DNA of 27,086 bases from Sulfurimicrobium sp964384915 (GTDB lineage: Bacteria > Pseudomonadota > Gammaproteobacteria > Burkholderiales > Sulfuricellaceae): NCBI GenBank assembly GCA_964384915.1, contig CAYLMA010000039.1, positions 1 through 27,086 of the forward strand, given 5' to 3'. A model generated the notes under the pieces. The model was not told the DNA's origin, searched no databases, and saw only the letters and a list, made by a program, of their open reading frames with translations. Of this stretch, positions 1 to 12,551 are shown one piece after another; the first letter of the stretch is position 1; each line of letters opens with the position of its first letter. Position numbers and translations under genes: made by a program.

Positions 1-1132
1 CGTCCTTCTCGCGCACGTGGTCGGAGCCGGTGCCGAAGCTTTCCTCGCCGCACAGGTTGACCTTGCCCGCATCCATCAGGTTGCCGAAAAACTTCCAGCC
101 GGTCGGCGTCTCATAGCAGGGAATGCCGAGCTTCGCGGCCACGCGGTCCGCCGCCCCGCTGGTCGGCATGGAGCGCGCCACACCCGCCAGGCCTTTCGAA
201 TAACCCGGCGCCAGCGCCGCGTTGGCGGCGATCACGGCGAGGCTGTCAGAAGGATTGACGAAGAAATGCCGGCCCAGAATCATGTTGCGGTCGCCATCGC
301 CATCCGAAGCCGCGCCGAAGTCGGGCGCATGATCGCCATACATGATCTCGACCAGCTCGTGCGCATAAGTCAGGTTGGGATCGGGGTGGCCCTGGCCGAA
401 ATCCGGCAGGGGAACACCGTTGATCACCGTTCCGGCAGGCGCACCGAGGCGCCGCTCGATGATCTCCCTGGCATAGGGGCCGGTCACCGCGTGCATGGCA
501 TCGAAACAGATGCGGAAACCGCCGGAAAGCAGCTTGCGGATGGCGGCGAAATCGAACAGGGATTCCATCAGGTCGGCATAGTCCGCCACCGGATCGATCA
601 CTTCCACCATCATGCCGCCGAGGCTGAAACTGCCCTGCCGGTCCAGCGCCACGTCGGGCGCATCGGCCATGCGGTAGCTCTCCAGCGCCTTGCTGCGCGC
701 GAAAATCGCGTCGGTGATCTTCTCCGGCGCGGGTCCGCCGTTGGCGGTGTTGTACTTGATGCCGAAGTCGCCGTCCGGGCCGCCCGGGTTATGGCTGGCG
801 GAGAGGATGATGCCGCCGTAGGTCCGGTATTTGCGGATCACGCAGGAGGCCGCCGGGGTGGACAGAATCCCGCCCTGCCCCACCAGCACCTTGCCGAAGC
901 CGTTGGCCGCCGCGATTCTGAGGATGATCTGGATGGCTTCGCGGTTGTAGTAGCGCCCGTCGCCGCCGACCACCAGGGTGCTGCCCGCCGGGGCGGCGAT
1001 GGTATCGAAAATGGCTTGGACGAAGTTTTCCAGGTAATGCGCAGCCTGGAAAGCGCTCACCTTCTTGCGCAGGCCCGAGGTGCCGGGCTTCTGGTCGTTG
1101 AACGGGGTGGTGGCGATGTTATGGATGCTCAT
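1..1132 (-). CDS. pgm: Phosphoglucomutase (alpha-D-glucose-phosphate specific), partial: C-terminus beyond window
   Basis: Interconverts glucose 1-phosphate and glucose 6-phosphate in the cytoplasm, linking glycogen and sugar-nucleotide synthesis to glycolysis. About 377 codons are visible, against roughly 545 for the family. The N-terminus has the phosphate-binding KPGTSGLRKK (residues 15-24). The catalytic phosphoserine loop SASHNPGG is at 111-118 (Ser113), the metal-binding loop DGDGDR at 277-282, and the sugar-binding loop CGEESFGTGSD starts at 361, just before the window edge. This loop set is that of the PGM1-like enzyme rather than the bacterial phosphomannomutase/PGM branch. The start ATG at 1132 has an AGAGG about 5 nt upstream. 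The gene lies 244 bp downstream of the signalling operon on the same strand and probably has its own promoter, although I see no convincing one. Identification is firm. Confidence 0.96.
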   Translation of the reverse strand, partial: MSIHNIATTPFNDQKPGTSGLRKKVSAFQAAHYLENFVQAIFDTIAAPAGSTLVVGGDGRYYNREAIQIILRIAAANGFGKVLVGQGGILSTPAASCVIRKYRTYGGIILSASHNPGGPDGDFGIKYNTANGGPAPEKITDAIFARSKALESYRMADAPDVALDRQGSFSLGGMMVEVIDPVADYADLMESLFDFAAIRKLLSGGFRICFDAMHAVTGPYAREIIERRLGAPAGTVINGVPLPDFGQGHPDPNLTYAHELVEIMYGDHAPDFGAASDGDGDRNMILGRHFFVNPSDSLAVIAANAALAPGYSKGLAGVARSMPTSGAADRVAAKLGIPCYETPTGWKFFGNLMDAGKVNLCGEESFGTGSDHVREKD

Positions 1133-1376
1133 GTCTGCCTCTTGGCGATTTTTCACATAGATGGATCAATTTTAACCTAGATAAGCCATTTGGACGCGGG
1201 ATGATGGCGAGGCCGATTGGGGCCGTCTGGGGGAAAGCCATGGCCTTTATAAACCTGGAAACCATAGTCCCACATGAACAACGAACAAGCGGCAGACCAC
1301 AAACTGCCTGCCGGAACGCCCTTGGCGCCCGAATATTCGGCTCATGGGCGGCCACAAAGGGATGGGGGATCTAAGC

Positions 1377-2531
1377 TCAAGTGAGTTTCTTCAACTCTTC
1401 AAGCACAGAGGCGAATTGCCCATCGAAATCCAGGCCGCGGTCAAACAGCATCAGGGCTTCGGCCACCGAGCTTTTAACCGTGTTGTCCACCTCGGCCTCC
1501 TGGCTTTCGGTCAACCCGAGAGACATATACATCTCATCCATCCTGCCGGCCAGGTTATGGAGGATATTGCCCGTATTCAATTTCTGTAAGCGGTATTGCT
1601 CACGCAGCCGTTCAAGCGCTTCGCGGGTGCGGTCCGTGACCAGCTGCAGCTGCATCGCTCTGGCCTCGGCTTCTTCGCGCCGGGAAATGGCTGCCGCGCT
1701 TGCTTCAGCGCCCTCGGCAATGATTGCCGCGTTATCGCGAATCCGGCCGCACAAATCCGGGTCGGCTAGCGGCATGTTGTTCACCAGGACTGAGACATGC
1801 TCATAGTTGATGACCATGCGTGTCTTGAACTGGAAAATCCGGTCGAGATTTCGAACCTTTTCCAGCACCGACTCTTCAAGCGGCGAAGCCGGCCCTTCCA
1901 GGGTAAAGGTCAATGTGCCGGAGGGAACGCGCACTTGCAGATGGCAATTCAAACCATATTGCTGCATGGTCTCCATCGCCATTTTCGCCAGTGACGGATA
2001 ATCGTTGCAAGTGAAGCAGTTGCGCAGAAACTGGAGCACGGCGCCCATTTCTCCCATGCTGGTGAGAAAGCCCATGGCCATCTGCTGCATCGAATTCTTT
2101 TCCAGCGCCAGTTGCCTGCGCTCGGATTCCAGGCTGATGACCTTTTCAGCCTTGAGCATCAGTTCGTCCGGGTCGAAAGGCTTGGTGACGAAATCCATGC
2201 CGCCCGATTCATAGGCCTTCAGGCGTTCGTTCAGGGTGTCATGGGAAGAAATGAAGATGACCGGCATCACCTGGCCCTCCAGATCCTTCTGCAGGTGCCT
2301 GCAGGTTTCGTAACCGTTCATGCCCGGCATTTCGATATCGAGCAGGACAAGGTCGGGGCTGAAGTCCGCAACCACTTGCAGGCAGGCTTCCCCCGAGCTT
2401 GCCACGCGCACCTCGAATTCATCCTCCAGGAAGGCTTCCAGCATGCCGGCAGCGGCGGCATCGTCGTCCACAATCAAGATCTTGCCTTTTTTTTCCGGCA
2501 CGCCATCCGCTTCAAATTCAAACGAGTCCAT
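1377..2531 (-). CDS. Response regulator: REC domain plus uncharacterised GAF-like/coiled-coil C-terminal region
   Basis: 384 aa. The N-terminal receiver domain (about residues 16-135) has the acidic pair at D22-D24, the phosphoacceptor D65 in LLDIEMPGMNG and the conserved K117 in TKPF, so it should accept phosphate from a kinase, plausibly one of the two upstream hybrid kinases. No DNA-binding, GGDEF, EAL or HD-GYP domain follows. Instead there is a globular, possibly GAF-like region (about 140-275) with the string VINYEHVSVLVNNMPL, which I recall from other proteobacterial REC proteins of unknown function. A helical, coiled-coil stretch (about 275-325) and an acidic helical tail come next. 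The start is supported by AGGA 6 nt before the ATG. It is the last gene of the signalling operon, 53 nt after the second kinase. The output is unknown; protein-protein regulation is my inference. Confidence 0.85.
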   Translation of the reverse strand: MDSFEFEADGVPEKKGKILIVDDDAAAAGMLEAFLEDEFEVRVASSGEACLQVVADFSPDLVLLDIEMPGMNGYETCRHLQKDLEGQVMPVIFISSHDTLNERLKAYESGGMDFVTKPFDPDELMLKAEKVISLESERRQLALEKNSMQQMAMGFLTSMGEMGAVLQFLRNCFTCNDYPSLAKMAMETMQQYGLNCHLQVRVPSGTLTFTLEGPASPLEESVLEKVRNLDRIFQFKTRMVINYEHVSVLVNNMPLADPDLCGRIRDNAAIIAEGAEASAAAISRREEAEARAMQLQLVTDRTREALERLREQYRLQKLNTGNILHNLAGRMDEMYMSLGLTESQEAEVDNTVKSSVAEALMLFDRGLDFDGQFASVLEELKKLT

Positions 2532-2584
2532 CTTGTTTCCTCATACGGTCTAACAGTCCAAAGGGTGTTGCATTCCGCCCGCGC

Positions 2585-5799
<3,215 letters not shown>

Positions 5800-5800
<1 letters not shown>

Positions 5801-8800
5801 TACACAGACCTTGCCGTCGCTGCGGAACGCAGCATTTGCAGCGCCTTGTCGTATTCATAGCGCTCGATTTCCTTTCCCAGCGCAGCGAACGCGGGGCCCA
5901 GGACCGCCTGCATGAGGGGCGCCGATTCGATCCACAGCTGGCTGGCCCGCGTATTGTCTTCCGCCAGCAGAACCGCCAGTTGCGCCAGCACTTCCCTTGC
6001 CCGCCCGCTATCCACTTCCACGGGCGGCGGCGCGGGCGCCCCGCCGTCGGCCATGCGTTGAATGCCCGCCAGCAGCGGCGCCAGCGATGCCTCGACAGCC
6101 GCCATCCGCGCCTCGATGTCCTGCGCCTCCAGCTCCCGCAGCGCCAGCTCCAGGTCCAGCGCGCACTGGCTCAGCGCCATCGCCCCCAGCGTCGCCGCCG
6201 ACCCTTTCAGCGTGTGCGCCAGGCGTTGCGCCTCGTCCATTGCGCCCGACTCGAAATACCTGCGCAGTTGCGCCACGTCGTCCGCATGGTCGCGGGCGAA
6301 CATTTCCAGCAGACGGACGTAGCTGGCCCGTTTGCCAAGCACCCTTTTCAGGCCGCTTTCGACATCCAGGCCGGCGATGCCCTCCAGGGCGGTTCGCTGC
6401 GCGCCGTCATCCGCTTGCGCGATATTGCCCGATTCCGCACCCGGCGCAGCCTCGGCGGGTTCTGGCAGCCAGCGCAGCAATGCTGCGTAGAGCTTGTCCG
6501 GTTCCACCGGCTTGCCGATATGGTCGTTCATGCCGGCTTCCAGGCAGTGCCGCCTGTCCTCGTCGAAAGCATTGGCGGTCATGGCCAGGATCGGCAGGCT
6601 TTCCTTGCCGGGCAGCAGGCGAATGGCGCGCGTGGCGGCCAGGCCATCCATGACCGGCATTTGCACATCCATCAACACCAGCGCGTAGCCGCCCGTGCGC
6701 ACCCGCTCCACCGCCTCCTCGCCGTCACCCGCCACGTCGACAAGCAGGCCGGTCTCGCTCAGCAGTTCGAGGGCGACTTCCTGATTGACCGGGTCGTCTT
6801 CCGCCAGAAGCACGCGGACGCCGGGGTAGCGCCGCAGCAGTATCCGTTCCAGATGCGCCGGCAATGCCGATTCGCCGCTGTCGGGCAATGCGCCGTTGTC
6901 CGCAATCTTGCCCAGGCGGGCAGTCACCCAGAAGGTGCTGCCGGTGCCGGGCCGGCTTTCCACTCCGGCCTCGCCGCCCATCAGGGTGGCCAGGCGCCGG
7001 GAAATCGCCAGGCCCAGGCCGGTGCCGCCATATTTGCGGGTGGTCGAATCGTCCGCCTGGGTAAAAGGCTGGAACAGCAGCGCCTGCTGCTCCGGCTCCA
7101 GGCCGATCCCCTGGTCCTCCACTTCGAGGCGCAGCAGGATGCGCTCCGCTTCGTCCTCGGCCACCTTGGCGCGTATGGTGATTTTTCCGTGCCCGGAGAA
7201 CTTGATGGCATTGCTTACAAAATTCAACAGGATTTGCCCCAGGCGCAGGGGGTCGCCGTGCAGTTGCCGGGGCACGGCGGGATCGATCTCCGTGACCAGC
7301 CGCAGGTCTTTGCTGGCGGCCCGTTCGCCCAGCATGCTGAGGGTATGGTCGATCACCCGCGCCAGCGCAAAATCGGTTGCTTCCAGGGTGACTTTGTTGG
7401 CCTCGATCTTGGACAGGTCCAGGATGTTGTTGATGATGTGCAGCAAATGCTGCGCGGCTTTGCCGATCTTGACGAGCTGGCCATGCGGCTTGGGCGCGGT
7501 GATTTCCTTTTGCAGCAGGTGGTTCAAGCCGATGATGGCGTTCATCGGGGTGCGGATTTCGTGGCTCATGTTGGCCAGAAAAGTGCTCTTGGCCCGGCTG
7601 GCCGCCTCGGCCGCGTCCTTGGCGTGAGCCAGTTCGAGCGTGCGCGTTTGCACCAGCTCCTCCAGGTGATGGCGGTGCTGCTCCAGCTCTTCGGCAATCT
7701 GCTTGCGCTCGGTGATGTCTTCCTTGATGGCGAGGTAGTTGGTGATGCGCCCATCGGGCTGGCGCACCGGCGAGATGATGACTTGCTCCACATACTCGTT
7801 GCCGCCCTTGCAGCGGTTGATGAATTCCCCTCGCCACACCTCGCCACGGCTCAGGCTGGCCCACATGGCGCCGTAGGTCGCCGGGGGGGTCTTGCCGGAT
7901 TGCAGTTTGCGGGAATTCTGGCCGATCACCTCTTCGCGGCTGTAGCCGGTCACCTTGACGAAAGCCTCGTTGACATACTCGATTCTGGCATTAAGGTCGG
8001 TGATGACGATCGAGTGGGGGCTTTGCTCGACGGCAAGGGAGAGCTTCAGCAAGGTTTCCTCTGCCTGTTTGCGCTCGGTGATGTCGCGCGCGTAGGCGCT
8101 GAAAAAAACCAGCCCTTTCCGGTTAAGTGTCGCGATCGTCAATTCAACGGGGAATTCCGAACCGTCGGCGCGCAATCCCAATACCTCCATGCGCTTGCCG
8201 ATGACGGTTGATGCGCCGGTTTTCAAGAACCGGGCCATGCCTTGCCGATGCGCTTCACGGTGCGAAGGCGGCACGATCAGTTCGGCGACTTCCCGCCCCA
8301 GCGCCTGCTTGCTCGTATAGCCGAAAATATGCTCGGCCTGGGGGTTCCAGCCGATCACCCTGCCCTCGTGATCCATGCTGATGACCCCATCCAGGGCCGA
8401 ATCCACCAGCATCTGCGTGCGCGCCATGTTTTCCTGCAGCGACTGGTTGGCCGCATTCAGCTCTTGCTCCGCTTCACGGCGCATTTCGGCCTGATCGGCG
8501 AAGTCCAGCGCAAAAGCGAGGTTCTTCGCCAGCTCGTTGAACAATTCGATTTCATCCACATCGAAAAAATTTGTTTCAGCGGCATACAGATTGAAGGCCC
8601 CCCTGACTTTTCCGGCGACGACCAGCGGAAAGGCGGCGGAAGCACGGTAGCCGTGCCGCAGGGCGTTCTCGCGCCAGGGGGCCATACGCGGATCATGCTC
8701 GATGTCGTTCGCGACCATGGGCTCGCCGGCGCCAAGGGCGCTGGCGGTGGGGCCGCGGCCGCGCGGGCCGTCATCGAGCACGATAGCCAGGCTTTCCCAA

Positions 8801-9843
8801 TAGTCGCCGGCTTCGCCCGCATAGGCGACAGGCCTGACGGTTTTGCTGACGGGATCGAGCAGCCCGATCCAGGCCATGCGGAAGCCGCCAAGGTCCACGG
8901 CGATGCGGCAGGCCTCGTCGAACAGGGCTGACGGCTCCGGCACTCGCACGATGGACTGGTTGACTTCGCTCAGCAAGGCATAAGTGCGCCCGAGCTTCAC
9001 GGCGTGAGCCTCGCTGCGGCGCAGATCGTCGACCATGGCTTGCAGTTTCTCGCGCATGACGGCCATTTGCGCGAGCAACTGGCCGACTTCATCTTGCCCG
9101 CCCTTCGGTACCGGGCGGGCAAGATCACCCTCGGCGATGGCCTGGGCCGCCGCTTGCGCGGTGGCGAAGCCATCCCGGAGCCGCCTCAGTGTGGTCACGG
9201 CGGTCCAGGAGGTAACCACGGCGCCGAGGATAAGGAGGAGCATGAAAGCAGCGCGCCCCTGGTCGAAGTGCGCTTCCGCCTCCAGGGAGGCGGCCGCCAC
9301 TCTTTTCTCCTGGTAGTTGCGCAAGGCCGTCAAGGCGGCAAAAGCCGCCTCGCCTTCCTCCCGGCCTGCAACCAGGAAATTCAACTTGGTTTTGTCGCTG
9401 AAGTCGCCGCGCTCGATTGCCGCGACTGCCTCATTGAGCCGGTTCAGCCATGCGCCCCGCTTGACCACGAAATTCTCCATGAGGCGCTTCTCGTCGTCGG
9501 CATGCTCGCCCGCCGCATAGGCCGCCCAGAGCCGGGTGATCAGCTCCCTGTTGGCCTTGATGGTATCCAGATGCTCGGAAACCGGATGGTCGTGGAAACT
9601 CGAGAGCGAATCCTTTGGGTCATGCTGGAAGGCGCGAATCACCAGCGTGCGGTTCTCATTGAGTTCATTCGCCATCTCGACCAGCTGCACGGTCCGCACC
9701 ATGTGTTCGTCGTGCACGGTCTTCAGGCTGTCCCGCGCCGTGCCCAGTCCCGTCCAGCCGAGGAAAACGGCGATATAGAACAGCAGGGTGGTAAAGGCCG
9801 CCCAGAACAAAAAATGCTGCGAGATGGTGAGTCTTTTCAACAT
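5800..9843 (-). CDS. Hybrid sensor histidine kinase: periplasmic helical sensor-HAMP-GAF-PAS-PAS-HisKA-HATPase-REC-Hpt
   Basis: 1347 aa from the ATG at 9843, chosen over an in-frame TTG at 9870 because AGGAAACGC directly precedes it. TM1 (about 10-31) and TM2 (about 199-218) bracket a helical periplasmic domain like the four-helix-bundle sensors of chemoreceptors. HAMP (about 219-272), GAF (about 295-455), PAS1 (about 475-595) and PAS2 (about 600-720) follow, then a coiled coil. HisKA has H761 in SHEIRTPMNAIIGL. The ATPase domain has N878, DQGIG (910-914) and GTGLGL (940-945). REC has E1015, D1016, D1059 and K1111, and Hpt has H1210 in AHTLKGSAATLG. A 70-residue helical tail follows Hpt. The gene starts 32 nt after the HD-GYP regulator and overlaps the next kinase by 1 nt. 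Complete phosphorelay residues imply His-Asp-His transfer to a separate receiver, possibly the regulators encoded at either end of the operon. The ligand is not evident. Confidence 0.93.
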
Positions 9844-9875
9844 GCGTTTCCTGTTCCGGAAGACGGGCAATGCGT

Positions 9876-11000
9876 CTAGCGCACCTTGCCTTGCAACTGT
9901 TCAATCTTGCACAAGCTGTCCGCTTCGCTGTCCGCGTGCAGCAAGGCGATGGTTAGGAATTCTTTCTGACGGGCAAGAAAGGCATCGACGACATCCGGAT
10001 CGAAGTGGCTGCCACAGCCGTCCTGAATAATGGAAACGGATTTTTCCATGGAAAAGGGCGGCTTGTAGACGCGCTGGGAGATCAGGGCATCGAAAACGTC
10101 GGCCAGGGCCATCAGGCGCGCAGAAATGGGAATAGCTTCGCCGATGAGTCCATCAGGATAGCCGGACCCATCCCACTTTTCATGGTGGTAGCGGGCAATC
10201 TCCTTGGCCATGCTCAGAAATTCGAGCGGTTTCTTCGCATCTTTCTCGGCCAGTTCGATGGCGTCGCTGCCATAGCGGGCATGGTACTTCATGATCTCCC
10301 ACTCGTCCGGGTCCAGCTTGCCGGGCTTGAGCAGGATATGGTCGGGAATGCCTACCTTGCCGATATCGTGCAGCGGGGTGGATTTGATCAGCACCTGGAT
10401 ATTGTGATCGGTCAGAAATCCGGCAAAGCGCGGGTTTGTCCGCAGCTGCCTGCATAGCACCTCCACATATTGCTGCGTGCGGCGCAGGTGGTTTCCGGTT
10501 TCCGGATCGCGGGTTTCGGCCAGATAAGCCAGGGCGCGGATGCCGGCATCCTGGATGAGGAGGTTTTCCTCCATGCGGCGCGCCACCTCGGCCTCCAGGA
10601 CGGCGTTGCGGTCCTGCAGCCACACGCGGGCCGCTTTCAGTTCCAGGTGCGTCTTGATTCGTGCCAGCACGATGGCCGGCTTGATGGGCTTGGTGATGTA
10701 GTCGACCGCCCCCAGCTCCAAACCGCGCTCTTCGTCAATGCTGCTTTCCAGTGCGGTGACGAAGATCACCGGGATGTCGGCGGTGCGCGCATCCGCCTGC
10801 AACTGCCTGATGACCTCGTAGCCATCCATCTCCGGCATCATGACGTCGAGCAGGATCAGATCGGGCCGTGGCTCGCTGGCCGCCACCCGCAAGGCGCGAA
10901 GCCCCGAATTGGCGGCACGCACCAGATAATGCGGCAGCAGCAGTTCACTCAGCAGCAGGATGTTTTCGGGCGTATCATCAACAACCAGAATGGTTGGCAT
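9876..11000 (-). CDS. Response regulator with HD-GYP domain (predicted cyclic di-GMP phosphodiesterase)
   Basis: 374 aa from the ATG at 11000, which has AGGA 7 nt upstream. An in-frame TTG at 11057 would add 19 unlikely residues. The receiver domain (about 2-120) has D8, D9, phosphoacceptor D52 in LLDVMMPEMDG and K104 in TKP. After a helical linker comes an HD-GYP domain (about 150-350) with the HD pair H211-D212 in HDIGKVGIPD, the HHExxDGSGYP motif at 272-282 and the ALADVFDAL signature near 298-306, so the metal-site residues look complete. This is the RpfG-like family, which degrades cyclic di-GMP when regulated by phosphorylation. As the first gene of the operon that also encodes two hybrid kinases, it is the most obvious enzymatic output of the pathway. 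Specific phosphotransfer from those kinases is inferred from gene order only. Confidence 0.94.
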   Translation of the reverse strand: MPTILVVDDTPENILLLSELLLPHYLVRAANSGLRALRVAASEPRPDLILLDVMMPEMDGYEVIRQLQADARTADIPVIFVTALESSIDEERGLELGAVDYITKPIKPAIVLARIKTHLELKAARVWLQDRNAVLEAEVARRMEENLLIQDAGIRALAYLAETRDPETGNHLRRTQQYVEVLCRQLRTNPRFAGFLTDHNIQVLIKSTPLHDIGKVGIPDHILLKPGKLDPDEWEIMKYHARYGSDAIELAEKDAKKPLEFLSMAKEIARYHHEKWDGSGYPDGLIGEAIPISARLMALADVFDALISQRVYKPPFSMEKSVSIIQDGCGSHFDPDVVDAFLARQKEFLTIALLHADSEADSLCKIEQLQGKVR

Positions 11001-11453
11001 CAAAGCATCCTGTCCATGGGGGGCTGTGAATAGCGGAGTTAGCCCACCAGCCCACAAACATTTTATTAATTTTCGAGATCATTAACTCTTCGACCAACCC
11101 CGATTTTATTCCGCCTGATACGAAGAGTCCATCACGGATATCAACATGCGTGTGCGTGGTTTAAGAACAAAACAATCTTCACCGCCGGGTTCATGCGGGC
11201 CTTATAAAAGCGGCCGCCTGGACAGAACGGCATGGCGCTTTTCCTGAAGCTTCGCGGCCTTGATTCGGGGCGCGCATCCGGGCCTTGCGATCGATCCACG
11301 GGCGCTGGAATCGCCATAATCCGATCCAACCGAATACGAGCCGTGCGCCATGAAATGCACCTGTCAGCAAATTTTGGCTAAGATGTTGACCTGTCAAAAG
11401 CATCCACCGGCAGCGCTGACGCAAATTAAAGACAATTTTTCCCAGAGACCGAC
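11001..11453. promoter_or_regulatory. 453-bp divergent intergenic region between signalling operon and RND operon
   Basis: This stretch must carry the start signals of both divergent operons. Leftward, an AT-rich block at about 11056-11098 contains a weak promoter-like pair on the minus strand (TTGGTC, 17 nt, GAAAAT). Rightward, the last 100 bp hold the palindrome and half-site described separately. I see no credible gene; the minus-strand ORFs here are compositional shadows with no family resemblance. No RNA gene was recognised. Confidence 0.4.
11386..11397. promoter_or_regulatory. Operator-like palindrome TTGAC-CT-GTCAA with an upstream ACCTGTCA copy
   Basis: A perfect 5+2+5 palindrome lies 57 bp before the adaptor start codon. 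Its ACCTGTCA part (11389-11396) is repeated exactly at 11359-11366, 30 bp upstream, which is close to three helical turns, so both copies would face the same side of the DNA. Dyads of this kind are typical targets of TetR- or MarR-type repressors of efflux operons, but no such regulator is encoded here. The role is inferred from symmetry and position only. Confidence 0.4.
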
Positions 11454-12551
11454 ATGCGAGCCATTCCCATACCATTCCTCATTCTGCTTTCCCTGTCCGG
11501 CTGCGCCAAGACGGTTGAGCAGCCCGAGCAGATACGCCCCGCCCTGGTTTACACCGTTGTTGAGCATGCCGGCGGACAAACAGGCGCCTACTCCGGCGAG
11601 GTCCATGCCCGGCGCGAGGCAGAACTGGGTTTCCGCGTTGGCGGGAAGGTTGCTTCGCGATTGGTGGAACTGGGCGACACGGTAAAACCGGGCCAAGCGC
11701 TGGGGCAACTGGATATCAAAGATGCGCAGCTTGCCGTCGGGGAGGCCGGCGCCCAGGTCGCCGCGGCAAAATCCGAAGCGAGCACTGCCGCTGCGGAACT
11801 GGCGCGCGCCCAGAAACTGGTGGCGCAGAAATTCCTCAGCCAGGCTGCGCTGGATGCCCGCGTGAATGCCCACGACACCGCCCAGGCCCGGCTTGCCGCC
11901 GCCCGTGCCCAGCTCGGCCTCGCCACCAGCCAGTCAAACCACACCGCGCTGGCCGCCAGTTCGGCGGGCGTGGTCACCTACGTCAATTTCGAAGCCGGTC
12001 AGGTGGTGAGCGCGGGGCAGCCGGTCGTGCGCGTGGCGTATGCCGGGGAAAAGGAAGCGCATATCCGGGTAGGCGAGGCACAGGCGCAACAACTCAAGCC
12101 GGGCGCCCCTGTCCAGGTCAGGCTGTGGTCGGCGCCGCAGAAAGTGTATGCGGGGACGGTCAGGGAAGTCGCGCCGGCGGCGGATGAAAATCGCACCTAC
12201 CTGGTGAAGGCCACCATTCATCAGGCGGACGAGGCGATCCGGCTCGGCATGACGGCCAGCGTGGCGTTTTCCAGGCAGGCCGCGGGCGCTCCCGCCATCG
12301 CGCTCCCGCCCGGCGCGCTGATCCAGCAGGGGAAAAAAACCAGCGTATGGCGCGTCGATGCCCAGCAGCAGGTGAACGCGGTCCCAGTCGAAGTGGTGCA
12401 ATTTTCGGATGACGGCCTGCTGGTGCGCGGCGACCTGCCCATCGGCAGCCGCGTCGTAGCGGCGGGCGCGCACAAGCTGCACCCCGGCCAGAAAATCAAA
12501 CCCACGCCCCATGAGAGCTTCTCGCCTGCGGTTAGCGGGGGCGGCACGTGA
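11454..12551 (+). CDS. RND efflux periplasmic adaptor (membrane fusion protein), lipoprotein
   Basis: 365 aa. It begins with a short signal peptide ending in the lipobox LSGC (Cys17), so it should be lipid-anchored facing the periplasm. The rest follows the HlyD/AcrA-type plan: a first beta-barrel/lipoyl half (about 30-80, with GFRVGGKVASRLVELGDTVKPGQ), an alanine-rich alpha-helical hairpin (about 85-160), the second lipoyl half (about 165-190, SSAGVVTYVNFEAGQVVSAGQPV), then a beta-barrel and a membrane-proximal domain. It would couple the permease encoded next to an outer-membrane channel, none of which lies in this window. The ATG has only a weak GAGA upstream. Its stop overlaps the permease GTG start by 4 nt, indicating coupled translation. 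Substrate cannot be told from sequence. The family call is secure. Confidence 0.92.
   Translation: MRAIPIPFLILLSLSGCAKTVEQPEQIRPALVYTVVEHAGGQTGAYSGEVHARREAELGFRVGGKVASRLVELGDTVKPGQALGQLDIKDAQLAVGEAGAQVAAAKSEASTAAAELARAQKLVAQKFLSQAALDARVNAHDTAQARLAAARAQLGLATSQSNHTALAASSAGVVTYVNFEAGQVVSAGQPVVRVAYAGEKEAHIRVGEAQAQQLKPGAPVQVRLWSAPQKVYAGTVREVAPAADENRTYLVKATIHQADEAIRLGMTASVAFSRQAAGAPAIALPPGALIQQGKKTSVWRVDAQQQVNAVPVEVVQFSDDGLLVRGDLPIGSRVVAAGAHKLHPGQKIKPTPHESFSPAVSGGGT

Noticed and set aside
17..1180. A 387-codon plus-strand frame antisense to pgm
   Set aside because: The minus strand encodes a clear phosphoglucomutase; the plus-strand product is Arg/His/Gly-rich and resembles nothing.
1329..1340. 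Perfect palindrome CCGAATATTCGG downstream of the signalling operon as a terminator
   Set aside because: It would have almost no loop and is not followed by a T-run on either strand, so it was not called as a terminator.
5836..8211. A 791-codon plus-strand frame antisense to the upstream hybrid kinase
   Set aside because: Same compositional shadow effect; no recognisable motif, and the opposite strand encodes intact kinase, REC and Hpt motifs.
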